Of a stretch of 10,737 bases of DNA, positions 1 to 7,900 are shown piece by piece. Position numbers and translations under genes: made by a program. Positions within the stretch are counted from its first letter, which is position 1. Each line of letters opens with the position of its first letter. The notes under the pieces were generated by a model, which was not told where the DNA came from, did not search any database, and saw only the letters and a program-made list of their open reading frames with translations. The stretch is from Clostridium sp. CAG:167 (GTDB taxonomy: Bacteria > Bacillota > Clostridia > Lachnospirales > Lachnospiraceae), in assembly GCA_000433735.1 (NCBI GenBank), contig HF998284.1, forward strand, positions 1-10,737, in the 5' to 3' direction.

Positions 1-2
1 AA

Positions 3-68
3 TTAAAGGATAAAGGTATCATAGAACGAAAAGGTCCGGATAATGGTGGTAAATGGAAAATCCGGTAG
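3..68 (+). CDS. C-terminal end of a gene starting outside the window, possibly a winged-helix tail of an AlbA_2/RecG-like ATP-binding protein
   Basis: An open frame from the window edge runs for 21 codons to TAG at 66-68. The tail reads LKDKGIIERKGPDNGGKWKI plus a final R. A short helix followed by 'GIIERxGxxxxGxW' resembles the last recognition helix and wing of winged-helix domains that close AlbA_2-type ('RecG-like' or divergent AAA_4) ATP-binding regulators in Firmicutes. The fragment is followed directly by a terminator, which supports a real gene end. With only 21 residues the family assignment is a guess from motif resemblance; that it is the end of some coding sequence is more secure. 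Confidence 0.45.
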   Translation, partial: LKDKGIIERKGPDNGGKWKIR

Positions 69-91
69 GAACCACGACACAGACAAAAAAG

Positions 92-141
92 AAGCAGAGA
101 CCAAACTGAGGTATCTCCTCAAAGCAGGTCTCTGCTTTTTA
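92..141. terminator. Two-tier bidirectional intrinsic terminator between convergent genes
   Basis: The outer stem pairs AAGCAGAGACC (92-102) with GGTCTCTGCTT (127-137), 11 perfect pairs. Inside it a second stem pairs TGAGG (107-111) with CCTCA (117-121) around the loop TATCT. On the + strand the hairpin runs into TTTTTAT. On the minus strand it runs into TTCTTTTTT, the complement of the A-run at 85-92. It therefore suits termination of both the partial + gene and the minus-strand gene ending at 155. Confidence 0.88.
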
Positions 142-154
142 TATTATCAAAAAA

Positions 155-2461
155 TTAAAATTCCTCACTGATCAGATTTTTGGTATTCATCAATTCACTT
201 GGAAATTCCAGACCATTTTTTTCAAAGCGGTGCAGAGTGGTACTGATACTTTTCAATTCCTTGGCATGTGCTATCCGGTAGCGTTTGGACGCCTCCACAT
301 AAGCCGGCTGTTCACCAATCTTATCACAGATTTCCTTGCTGAAAGGGCAGTAAGTAAACAAGATCTGTCTGGCTACCCGGTTCAACTTGCCGGATCCGGA
401 GGATTCTCTTGTGATCCAGTCGTTATAATCCCGCATAAACACATCTTTGAAACGGTTATTGCACTGCTGCAGCTGTGTCTTCAGCTTCTCCTTTCGCTCA
501 GGTGTCAGATCGCCGTTTTTACGATAAAACTGAAGATAATCCGAGTATTCACTGGTTAAAGATGGATACCGTACATTGTTCCACTGGGAACCCATCTCGG
601 TACGGCATTTTTCCCACCGGAAACTAGCCAGAAGACCACGGATCGCAGAATCCATTTGTATTTCCAGAAAGGAAGGAAGCAGGATGCGGCCGTGGGTGTT
701 TTTGCGGCGTCCCTCAATATCCTGCCATACAAGACCCTGGCGTCCATACACAGGAAAAACGATAAAATCCGGTGTCATCCGTTCTACAACAGAAAAACTG
801 GTAACACCTACCTCTTCAAAGGAAACACGATGGTCGCGGTAGAAGATAGAGTAGTCGATCTGTTCTACCTGGCTGACACACCGGTTGATGGATGATGGTG
901 TTACATAGGATTTGGCCAGATCCGTATTGATGGCATCGGAGCAGAGCACCGGCACAAAGGATGTGATGTTGCCATTCAGGATACGGTCTGTATACATCAT
1001 AAGGTTATAAATTTCAAAGTGGAGCCTTTCGTCTGCATTGGACAAGGCCATCTTGTACTGCTGCTCTGTCAGGCGGTTGCTTCGCAGATCCTTTCGCAGA
1101 TGGTCTTCGTAGTCTTCGTTGAACTCATCTTTGGACGGATTTTTATGCCCCAGATAAATCTCTTTAAGCCACTGTTCCATCGTATAGACCTGGCAGGTTG
1201 TCTTTCCGGAGAAAGGATCCGGCAGAGAGATCAGAGCCATTTGTTCTTTTTCCGTCAGAAGATGTTCACTGACATAACCGTAGCGCAGGAAGAGCCGTAC
1301 GGCCAGAGGCGGGTTGGCATCGGAGAAATTCTTTTTCACGACAGCCTCATAGAGAGGGAAGAATTTATCACTGATGCGCTTGCGCAGTGCCCGGACAGCC
1401 GGTTCTTTGGAAAAACGATCGGATGTACGGATAAATTCCTGGATGCATTCATAAAATTCCCGGCGCAGTTCCGGTGTGATCGGTGCATAGTCAAGGATCT
1501 GATCCAGAGAATTGATAAGCAGTTCGATGCTATGGTCTGAATCATCGGTATCTCCGGCCTCTGTACCATCCTGTAAAAGGCGGTAGATTTCCCGGATCCG
1601 TCCCGGCGTTACCGGCTGTGGAACACCGGCCCGTTTGGTCAACAGCGTGTTGGTGGCCTGGATCTGGGATAAAAGGAGATCCAGTTTTTCCTTTACAGGT
1701 GAGAAATCCTCGCCGGACTCCCGGATCTGGTAAGCCAGATGCCCCAACAGGGAGAACATACTCTTTTCGTTCTGGAAAAGGATCCGGGACAGACGGCAGA
1801 GATCCTGTGTAAAGGATTCACAGCCGGCCAGTAAAGTAGCCAGTGCGGCACATTGTTTGGTAAAAGTATCCTTGGAAACATAGGCGCTTCCGGCATAAAA
1901 TTGCTTTTGCGTTTCTTCCGGAATACGGCCGCATTCAACAAAATACAGTACATCCGGTGAAAGGACCGGACTGGAATCTTCCGATGGATCTGGTGAATCC
2001 AATGCTGACAGGTGGTCGGCTATGTGCCCCATTTCGACACAGGTTTTCTGATAGTATGTATAAGACTCTGTCAGTAATTTTTTTAAAGACAGCGTATGCT
2101 TTTTCAGTTCGGCAAAAATACCACTGATCTCCTTGAAATAGAGATTGGTAGATGTAACAAGAAGTCCACGGTACTGTGAATTGGAATCCAGCAGAGAATA
2201 TACATCTTCCATCGTCTGGATGGGCAGGGCGAACAAAGTGGTCTCTTCCGTTGTTGTGTACTGAAAAGAATGAACACCATGGCCGGCATCTACCATTCCC
2301 AAAAAGTTGCCGGCACCTGCCGTCATGCGTACGCCGTTTCCTGTAATTTCTACATGACCGCGAATGATAAGGGCTACCATCGTAACCGGGTCGCCCTTAT
2401 GAAAAATACTTACCTGGGCATCCAGTGTGTTGCTGCCCATAGTAATTTCAATTTCTGACAT
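155..2461 (-). CDS. Large cyclic-nucleotide-binding-like domain protein of unknown function (768 aa)
   Basis: Residues about 12-95 look like a CRP-type cNMP beta-roll: 'VSIFHKGDPVTMVALIIRGH' matches the usual F-x-x-G-(D/E)-...-I-x-x-G-x-(V/I) pattern, followed by 'AGAGNFLG' and a final strand near 'TTLFALP'. The phosphate-binding cassette looks degenerate: neither the Glu after 'FLG' nor the conserved Arg is visible in 52-80, so cAMP binding is doubtful. Residues about 105-155 are helical. The rest (about 160-768) is soluble, charged and helix-rich, with an aromatic stretch around 563-600 ('DFIVFPVYGRQGLVWQDIEG'); I recognise no catalytic motif, helix-turn-helix or membrane segment. It is much longer than a CRP/FNR regulator (about 220 aa), so that label would mislead. 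A possible ribosome binding site, GGGG, lies 8 bases before the ATG and is weak. A perfect TATAAT box sits upstream. Seen: domain and length. Inferred: a ligand- or state-sensing intracellular protein of unknown output. Confidence 0.9.
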   Translation of the reverse strand: MSEIEITMGSNTLDAQVSIFHKGDPVTMVALIIRGHVEITGNGVRMTAGAGNFLGMVDAGHGVHSFQYTTTEETTLFALPIQTMEDVYSLLDSNSQYRGLLVTSTNLYFKEISGIFAELKKHTLSLKKLLTESYTYYQKTCVEMGHIADHLSALDSPDPSEDSSPVLSPDVLYFVECGRIPEETQKQFYAGSAYVSKDTFTKQCAALATLLAGCESFTQDLCRLSRILFQNEKSMFSLLGHLAYQIRESGEDFSPVKEKLDLLLSQIQATNTLLTKRAGVPQPVTPGRIREIYRLLQDGTEAGDTDDSDHSIELLINSLDQILDYAPITPELRREFYECIQEFIRTSDRFSKEPAVRALRKRISDKFFPLYEAVVKKNFSDANPPLAVRLFLRYGYVSEHLLTEKEQMALISLPDPFSGKTTCQVYTMEQWLKEIYLGHKNPSKDEFNEDYEDHLRKDLRSNRLTEQQYKMALSNADERLHFEIYNLMMYTDRILNGNITSFVPVLCSDAINTDLAKSYVTPSSINRCVSQVEQIDYSIFYRDHRVSFEEVGVTSFSVVERMTPDFIVFPVYGRQGLVWQDIEGRRKNTHGRILLPSFLEIQMDSAIRGLLASFRWEKCRTEMGSQWNNVRYPSLTSEYSDYLQFYRKNGDLTPERKEKLKTQLQQCNNRFKDVFMRDYNDWITRESSGSGKLNRVARQILFTYCPFSKEICDKIGEQPAYVEASKRYRIAHAKELKSISTTLHRFEKNGLEFPSELMNTKNLISEEF

Positions 2462-2496
2462 AATAAAACCCCGATTCTTAATTAATATATACTCTT

Positions 2497-2525
2497 ATTA
2501 TACTTGTATTTGGAAAATACTGCAA
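2497..2525 (-). promoter_or_regulatory. Sigma-A-type promoter for the cNMP-domain gene
   Basis: On the minus strand TTGCAG (2520-2525) is followed after 17 bases by a perfect TATAAT (2497-2502), 35 bases before the start codon at 2461. The -35 box is only a partial match (TTG conserved), but the -10 and spacing are ideal. It lies in the 78-bp gap behind the broken acyltransferase frame, so the cNMP gene need not depend on readthrough from it. Confidence 0.6.
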
Positions 2526-2775
2526 CCACAATCAGGGCATCATTTGCCAATCAAAAATCCAAGGTGTAGTCTTGTCAGGATAAAATAGATCAAGGTGCAT
2601 ATAACCATGGCAAGGATGAAAGTGGCAGGAGCGTAGATCCAGCCTGAGATAGAAAATTTCCATAGAAGCCAATGAGCGGCCACCATTCCTATATCCTGAT
2701 GAAAAGCAAAAAAGGGAAAGGTGTTTTGTCCCAGAAATGTCAGGATCTTGCAGGAAAAACAGGAACATAGAAGAA

Positions 2776-3528
2776 TCACAAACAGACTGCCGGTAATGGC
2801 AGCTGCAGTGCGGAAAGTGCAGCTGCAGTGGTAAGGGGAATACATCCATAATGACAACGGAACATTTCCAGAGTATCAAATCCCAGCAGTATATTGATTC
2901 CTGTAAAGGAAAGAGAAGAAAGTAAAAGACAAAAGAGCCAGGCTGTTTTATGTCTGGCTGCCGTAAGCCGGGAAAGGAGACCCTTTTCCTTCAAGGCATA
3001 TCCCACTGACAGATAAAGCAAGACTATGAATGCTGTGTCCAGATTCCAGTACAAAGAAATTCCGGTAATATTATCAAAAAGCATAAAAACAACACTGATA
3101 CTGACGCACAGGAATACAAGAAGCTTCAGGTTTTTTTCACAGAAACGGCATACAAACCAGAATAAGATCTCAGCTAACAGCAGAGCGGCTAAAAACCACA
3201 AAGTGGAGTAGCGTTTCTGGACCACAAATTTAAGAAGAAGTTCACCGGTGCTTGCCAGATCTCCTTTTGAATAAACAAAATGGAAGGCAGCAAGAAACAG
3301 GCTGCAGCCTGCGTAGGGAATCAGATAGTTCCTTAATTTTTTTTTCAGAAAAACCCAGTAATCGGGAATATAATGAAAAAAATAACCGGAAATAAGAAAA
3401 AATAAAGGCAGGTGGAAAGAGTATAACAAGGTGCCGAAAACTGTATTTTTATAGACATGACCGAGAATTACGGCTAAAATGCCAATACCTTTGGCAAGGT
3501 CCATATAATCAAGGCGTGATTGTTTCAT
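2776..3528 (-). CDS. Truncated acyltransferase as currently encoded (250 aa, N-terminal part of the locus)
   Basis: This is the product readable without repairing the frame. The N-terminus 'RLDYMDLAKGIGILAVILGH' carries the family signature with the catalytic-type His24 and an Arg near the start. 'FSFHLPLFFLISGYFF'-like text follows (YSFHLPLFFLISGYFF in the sequence), then 'STLWFLAALLLAEILFW' and several further hydrophobic helices, so most of the membrane core is present. The last 14 or so residues (after about 236) are out of frame and end at TGA, losing the final three membrane segments; activity is unlikely but not excluded. AGAAGGGA at about 7 bases before ATG supports the start. The gene is more AT-rich than its neighbours, particularly at its 5' end. 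Confidence 0.7.
   Translation of the reverse strand: MKQSRLDYMDLAKGIGILAVILGHVYKNTVFGTLLYSFHLPLFFLISGYFFHYIPDYWVFLKKKLRNYLIPYAGCSLFLAAFHFVYSKGDLASTGELLLKFVVQKRYSTLWFLAALLLAEILFWFVCRFCEKNLKLLVFLCVSISVVFMLFDNITGISLYWNLDTAFIVLLYLSVGYALKEKGLLSRLTAARHKTAWLFCLLLSSLSFTGINILLGFDTLEMFRCHYGCIPLTTAAALSALQLPLPAVCL
2799..2830. repeat. 12-bp direct repeat (period 20) at the acyltransferase frameshift
   Basis: GCAGCTGCAGTG occurs at 2799-2810 and again at 2819-2830, separated by CGGAAAGT. Each copy contains the palindrome GCAGCTGC, and the second lies in a 10-bp palindrome TGCAGCTGCA (2818-2827). The two copies can also pair with each other as an 8-bp stem. Loss of one repeat plus the spacer removes 20 bases and restores the acyltransferase frame. 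Confidence 0.9.
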
Positions 3529-3566
3529 AAAAATCCCTTCTATCTTATTTTTTCTATCCTCAACTT

Positions 3567-3595
3567 ATTGTAGTGCAAAATAGATCAAATAACAA
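3567..3595 (-). promoter_or_regulatory. Promoter for the acyltransferase locus
   Basis: On the minus strand TTGTTA (3590-3595) and TACAAT (3567-3572) are 17 bases apart, with 4/6 and 5/6 matches to the sigma-A consensus. The -10 box ends 38 bases before the ATG. It faces away from the + strand promoter at 3644-3672, so the two genes are divergently transcribed from one intergenic region. Confidence 0.6.
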
Positions 3596-3643
3596 TACAC
3601 AATGTCGGAAACTGTTATTTTTTTGTGAAATGTGGCTTACTTA

Positions 3644-3672
3644 TTGATAAGGAGTTTTTTTTGTGATAAAAT
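3644..3672 (+). promoter_or_regulatory. Promoter for the SurA/PPIC-like gene and probably purL
   Basis: TTGATA (3644-3649) and TAAAAT (3667-3672) are 17 bases apart, each 5/6 to consensus. Transcription would start near 3679-3680, giving a short leader of about 33 bases before the ATG at 3713. That leader contains no room for a riboswitch. A T-run (3655-3662) lies in the spacer. Confidence 0.68.
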
Positions 3673-3712
3673 GAACGAGTATTTTTTATGAATAAACACT
3701 TGGAGGCAAACT

Positions 3713-4888
3713 ATGAATCGTGCAAAAAAAATCATGAATGATAAGCAGAAACAAAAACCACGCCGTACCTCAGGGGGAGGAAGCGGACTGGAAATGAAAT
3801 TTAAGGTGCTTTTAGTCCTGGGACTGGTTCTGGCACTGGGATTTAGTTCGGTTGTATGCTACATCGAGTTCAGACCGAGACCGGTACTTGTGATCACAAG
3901 TAAAGATGCCAATGGAGCAGAGGTAAAAGACACCGTAACATATAAAGAAGCAATGTATGATATCTATACCGTTGAGACGCAGTACAACAGCATGAACAGT
4001 CTGTATCAGCAGTATTACGGAAGTTCATACTGGGAGGCTACCAATGTGGACAGCAAGGGAAGAACCGGTGCGCAGGCTGCCAAGAAGGAAGTCATGGATA
4101 CCTTGAAACAGCGGGAGATTTTGTGTCTGGAAGCTGAAAAAAATGGCGTGGCTCTGACAGCAGCAGAGAAGAAGACAGCTGATGAAAACGTTACATCTAC
4201 CCTGAAAAATATGTCAGATGCCCAGAAAAAGATGGCAGGCCTTTCCGAAAAAGAAATTCGTCGTGCGGCTTACCGCCAGGCATTGGCAAACAAGTATAAA
4301 AATCAGATTATTGACAGCATTGGAATCAATGAAGATGCGATCAAGGCAGGTGTAAGTAAGAAAGATTACCGCCAGTACACTTTGCAGTATTATACGGTAG
4401 CAAAGACAAAGACAGAGGACAATAAGACGGTAGATCTGGATGCAAAGACACTGGCAGCTAACAAAAAGGCAATCCAGGAAGTGTGCCAGAAAGCAAAAAC
4501 AGCTAAGGATTTTACAAAGAACATTATTACAGATTCAAATAATGATAAAGCAGACGACAAGACAGGTGTTTCTTATTCTACAGAGAACTTGATCGAGACA
4601 GATACAAATTTTGCGGATGAAGCAGCCCGCAAGAAGATCAAGGCAATGAAGAACAATGAAATTTCGGATGTGATCGAGACAAAAGATGCTTATTATGTTA
4701 TCAAGATGGTAAACAACAATGACTCAGCAGCTTATGATTCGCAGTGTGAGAAGGCTGTAAGCGATGAAAAAGAGTCACAGTTTGAAACAAAATACAAAAG
4801 TGATATCAAGCCAAATTATACGACAGAAGTTCAGAGTTTCTGGAAAGGTCGTGTAACACTAGGCGGAATTACAACAGCAGCAAACTAA
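3713..4888 (+). CDS. Membrane-anchored SurA/PrsA-like peptidyl-prolyl isomerase-family protein (391 aa)
   Basis: The protein has a basic cytoplasmic N-terminus (1-28), one hydrophobic segment (about 29-52), then a Lys-rich extracytoplasmic part. Residues about 72-200 resemble the SurA-type N-terminal chaperone domain ('VTYKEAMYDIYTVETQYN', 'VMDTLKQREILCLEAEKNGV'). Residues about 220-335 follow the order of a PPIC/parvulin domain, ending 'NEISDVIETKDAYYVIKMVN'. The usual parvulin start 'R-H-I-L' is 'YTLQYYTV' here, and the 'GGDLG' turn is 'VSYSTENL', so isomerase activity is doubtful; a chaperone or holdase role is more likely. Cys49 ends 'SSVVC', a poor lipobox, so I read the segment as a membrane anchor and not a lipoprotein signal. 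GGAGG (3702-3706) sits 6 bases before the ATG. PurL follows after 23 bases without a terminator. Confidence 0.85.
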   Translation: MNRAKKIMNDKQKQKPRRTSGGGSGLEMKFKVLLVLGLVLALGFSSVVCYIEFRPRPVLVITSKDANGAEVKDTVTYKEAMYDIYTVETQYNSMNSLYQQYYGSSYWEATNVDSKGRTGAQAAKKEVMDTLKQREILCLEAEKNGVALTAAEKKTADENVTSTLKNMSDAQKKMAGLSEKEIRRAAYRQALANKYKNQIIDSIGINEDAIKAGVSKKDYRQYTLQYYTVAKTKTEDNKTVDLDAKTLAANKKAIQEVCQKAKTAKDFTKNIITDSNNDKADDKTGVSYSTENLIETDTNFADEAARKKIKAMKNNEISDVIETKDAYYVIKMVNNNDSAAYDSQCEKAVSDEKESQFETKYKSDIKPNYTTEVQSFWKGRVTLGGITTAAN

Positions 4889-4901
4889 CAGAAGTCAGAT
4901 T

Positions 4902-4907
4902 GGAGGA
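4902..4907 (+). promoter_or_regulatory. Ribosome binding site that sets the purL start
   Basis: GGAGGA ends 4 bases before ATG 4912. An in-frame TTG at 4900 would place the start codon over this site, so the ATG at 4912 is preferred and the protein is four residues shorter than the longest open frame. Confidence 0.85.
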
Positions 4908-4911
4908 AATC

Positions 4912-7900
4912 ATGGCAACAGTAAAGAGGATTTATGTTGAAAAAAAAGAGCCTTACGCAGTGCGCGCAGGAGAGTTGAAGCAGGAGATCAAGAAGTATCT
5001 GGATATAAAGACACTGGAAGAAGTCCGGGTACTGGTCCGGTATGATGTAGAGGCATTATCTGAGGATGTTTACAAAAAAGCACTGGTAACAGTATTTTCC
5101 GAACCACCGGTAGATAATGTATACGAAGGATCCTTTGAAAAAAATGAAAAAGACCGGGTATTTTCTGTAGAGTATCTTCCGGGACAGTTTGATCAGAGAG
5201 CAGATTCTGCAGAGCAGTGTGTGAAGCTTCTCAACGAAAAAGAGGAACCCATTATTCGTTCTGCAACCACCTATGTTTTGTCCGGTGATATTTCAGAGGA
5301 AGATTTTGAACGGATCAAAGCATATTGTATTAACCCGGTGGACTCCAGAGAGACAGACGAGACCGTACCGGAAACTCTTGTTCAGAAGTTTGACGAGCCG
5401 GCAGATGTAAAGATTTTTGATGGATTCAAAGATATGCCGGAAGCAGAATTGAAGAAATTGTATGATTCTTTGGGACTGGCAATGACATTTAAAGATTTTC
5501 TTCATATCCAGAACTATTTCCATGGAGAAGAAAACAGAGATCCATCTATGACAGAGATCCGTGTGCTGGATACATACTGGTCTGACCACTGCCGTCATAC
5601 TACATTCCAGACAGAACTGAAAAATATTTCTTTTGAAGATGGTGATTATAAAAAGCCTATCGAGGATACTTACAAGGCTTATAAAGAGACACATGATGAG
5701 ATGTACAAGGGCAGAGATGACAAGTTTGTCTGCCTGATGGACATCGCTCTTCTTGCCATGAAGAAACTGAGAGAAGAAGGCAAATTAGACGATATGGAAG
5801 TGTCCGATGAGATCAATGCATGTTCTATCGTAGTGCCGGTTGACATCGATCATGGAAATGGACCGGAGACGGAAGAGTGGCTTGTGTTCTTTAAGAATGA
5901 GACTCACAACCATCCGACAGAGATCGAGCCTTTTGGTGGTGCAGCTACCTGTCTTGGCGGCGCGATCCGAGATCCGTTGTCAGGCCGTGGCTATGTATAC
6001 CAGGCAATGCGTGTGACAGGAGCAGCAGATCCTACCAAGTCTCTCCGTGATACACTGGAAGGAAAACTGGCTCAGAGAAAGATCGTCACAGGAGCAGCTA
6101 AAGGTTACAGTTCCTATGGTAACCAGATCGGTCTGGCAACAGGACTGGTAGACGAGATTTATCATCCGAACTATGTGGCAAAGAGAATGGAGATTGGTGC
6201 TGTTATGGGTGCTGCTCCGAGAAAAAATGTAATCCGTGAGAATTCGGATCCGGATGATGTGATTATTTTGTTAGGTGGCCGTACCGGCCGTGATGGATGT
6301 GGTGGAGCTACTGGTTCTTCTAAGGCTCACAATACAGAATCCATCGACACCTGTGGAGCAGAGGTACAGAAAGGTAACGCACCGACAGAGAGAAAGATCC
6401 AGAGACTGTTCCGTCGTGCGGAAGTCAGCAGCCTGATCAAGAAGTGTAATGACTTTGGTGCCGGTGGTGTATCTGTAGCCATTGGTGAGCTGGCAGACGG
6501 ATTGACCGTGGATCTGGACAAAGTGCCAAAGAAATACGCCGGTCTGGATGGTACAGAACTGGCTATTTCCGAGTCTCAGGAGCGTATGGCCGTTGTCGTA
6601 GATCCAAAAGATGTTGACAAGATGTTAGGATATGCGGCAGAGGAAAACTTAGAGGCTGTCTGTGTGGCAAAAGTAACAAAAGAGCCAAGACTGGTATTGA
6701 AGTGGAGAGGAAAAGAAATCGTAAATATTTCCCGTGCTTTCCTGGATACCAACGGTGCTCATCAGGAGACAGATGTTGTTGTCAGCGTGCCGGATAAAAA
6801 AGATAACTACATTCAGAAAGTGGAGAAAGTTACAAACTTTAAAGATGCATTCTTAAAGAAACTTTCCAGTTTGAATGCATGTTCTAAAAAAGGACTGGTG
6901 GAAATGTTTGACAGTTCCATCGGAGCGTCTACGGTTACGATGCCATATGGTGGCAAGTACCAGTTGACACCAACCCAGACTATGGTGGCAAAACTGCCTG
7001 TTCTGGACGGAAAATGTGATACGGTAACAATGATGAGTTATGGTATGGATCCATATCTTACAAGCTGGAGTCCATATCATGGTGCAGAGTATGCGGTACT
7101 TACTTCTGTAGCAAAAATAGTTGCTGCCGGTGGAGATTACAAGAAGATCCGCTTCACCTTCCAGGAGTATTTCAAGAGAATGACCGAAGATCCAAAACGC
7201 TGGGGCGAACCAATGGCAGCGCTGCTTGGTGCTTATGACGCCCAGATGAAACTGGGACTTCCATCCATCGGTGGAAAAGACAGTATGTCAGGATCTTTCA
7301 ATGATATTGATGTACCGCCTACCCTTTGCTCTTTTGCAGTAGATGTGGCAAAACTTTCCGATGTTGTTACAGACGAGCTGAAAGAAGCAGGGGATGTATT
7401 AGTCAAATTCACAATTAAAAAAGATGAGTATGATCTGCCGGATTATGACTTTATCATGTCTCAGTATGAAAAGATCACAGAACTGATGCGCCAGGGTATT
7501 GTAAAAGCAGCTTACGCACTGGATGGCAACGGCGTAGCAGATGCGGTTGCCAAGATGGCATTTGGTAACAAACTGGGTGTTGAAGTATGTGGCAAGCGTG
7601 AAAAAGAATATTATTTTGCTCCGGCCTATGGTGAGATCGTGGCTGAGATCGCAGAAGCAGATCTGGCTAAACTGGATGAAAAAGAAGTGGCATATGACCG
7701 TTTCGGTAAAGTACTGGAAGAGCAGGCCTTTGTATGTGGAGACGAGAAAGTGTCCATGGAAGAAGCCCTGGAAGCATGGACCGGTACATTGGAAAAAGTA
7801 TTCCCAACCCGTTCCGGTGTAGAGGATAAAAAGATCGAAACCAGTTTGTACGATACAAAGGATATTTATATCTGTAAGCACAAAGTGGCAAGACCGAAAG

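Larger units (their letters stand above)
2540..3528 (-). pseudogene. Acyltransferase family membrane protein (fucose 4-O-acetylase-like), frameshifted by a 20-bp insertion
   Basis: The locus spans two minus-strand frames that together make one acyltransferase-3 family protein. The first frame gives residues 1 to about 236 and the second gives the last roughly 86 residues, including 'FLGQNTFPFFAFHQ', the late motif usual in this family, and three hydrophobic segments ending in GFLIGK. The frames switch exactly at a 12-bp direct repeat (2799-2810 and 2819-2830, period 20). Removing 20 bases joins them as PLTTAAAITGSLFVILL and leaves 969 bases, 322 residues plus stop, the normal size for the family. 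Known of the family: integral membrane enzymes that move acetyl groups onto sugars or other surface molecules. The substrate here is unknown. Either this is a decayed gene, a switch-like state, or an assembly error; the sequence alone cannot decide. Confidence 0.82.

Noticed and set aside
1019..1540. 173-codon + strand open frame inside the cNMP-domain gene
   Set aside because: It is antisense to a longer, domain-bearing frame, has no credible ribosome binding site, and its translation matches nothing I recognise.
393..1790. Several scattered GGATCCGG-like words in the cNMP-domain gene
   Set aside because: They are irregularly spaced within coding sequence and best explained by codon use for Arg-Ile/Asp-Pro type pairs; no repeat array results.
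2532..2879. Third minus-strand frame (115 codons) over the acyltransferase 3' end
   Set aside because: Its translation lacks the acyltransferase motif and membrane pattern; the frame ending at 2540 carries them.
3596..3712. Purine riboswitch or other structured leader before the gene pair containing purL
   Set aside because: The predicted transcript start leaves only about 33 bases of leader, with no paired arms resembling a riboswitch.
4900..4911. TTG start for purL four codons upstream
   Set aside because: It overlaps the GGAGGA site that serves ATG 4912.
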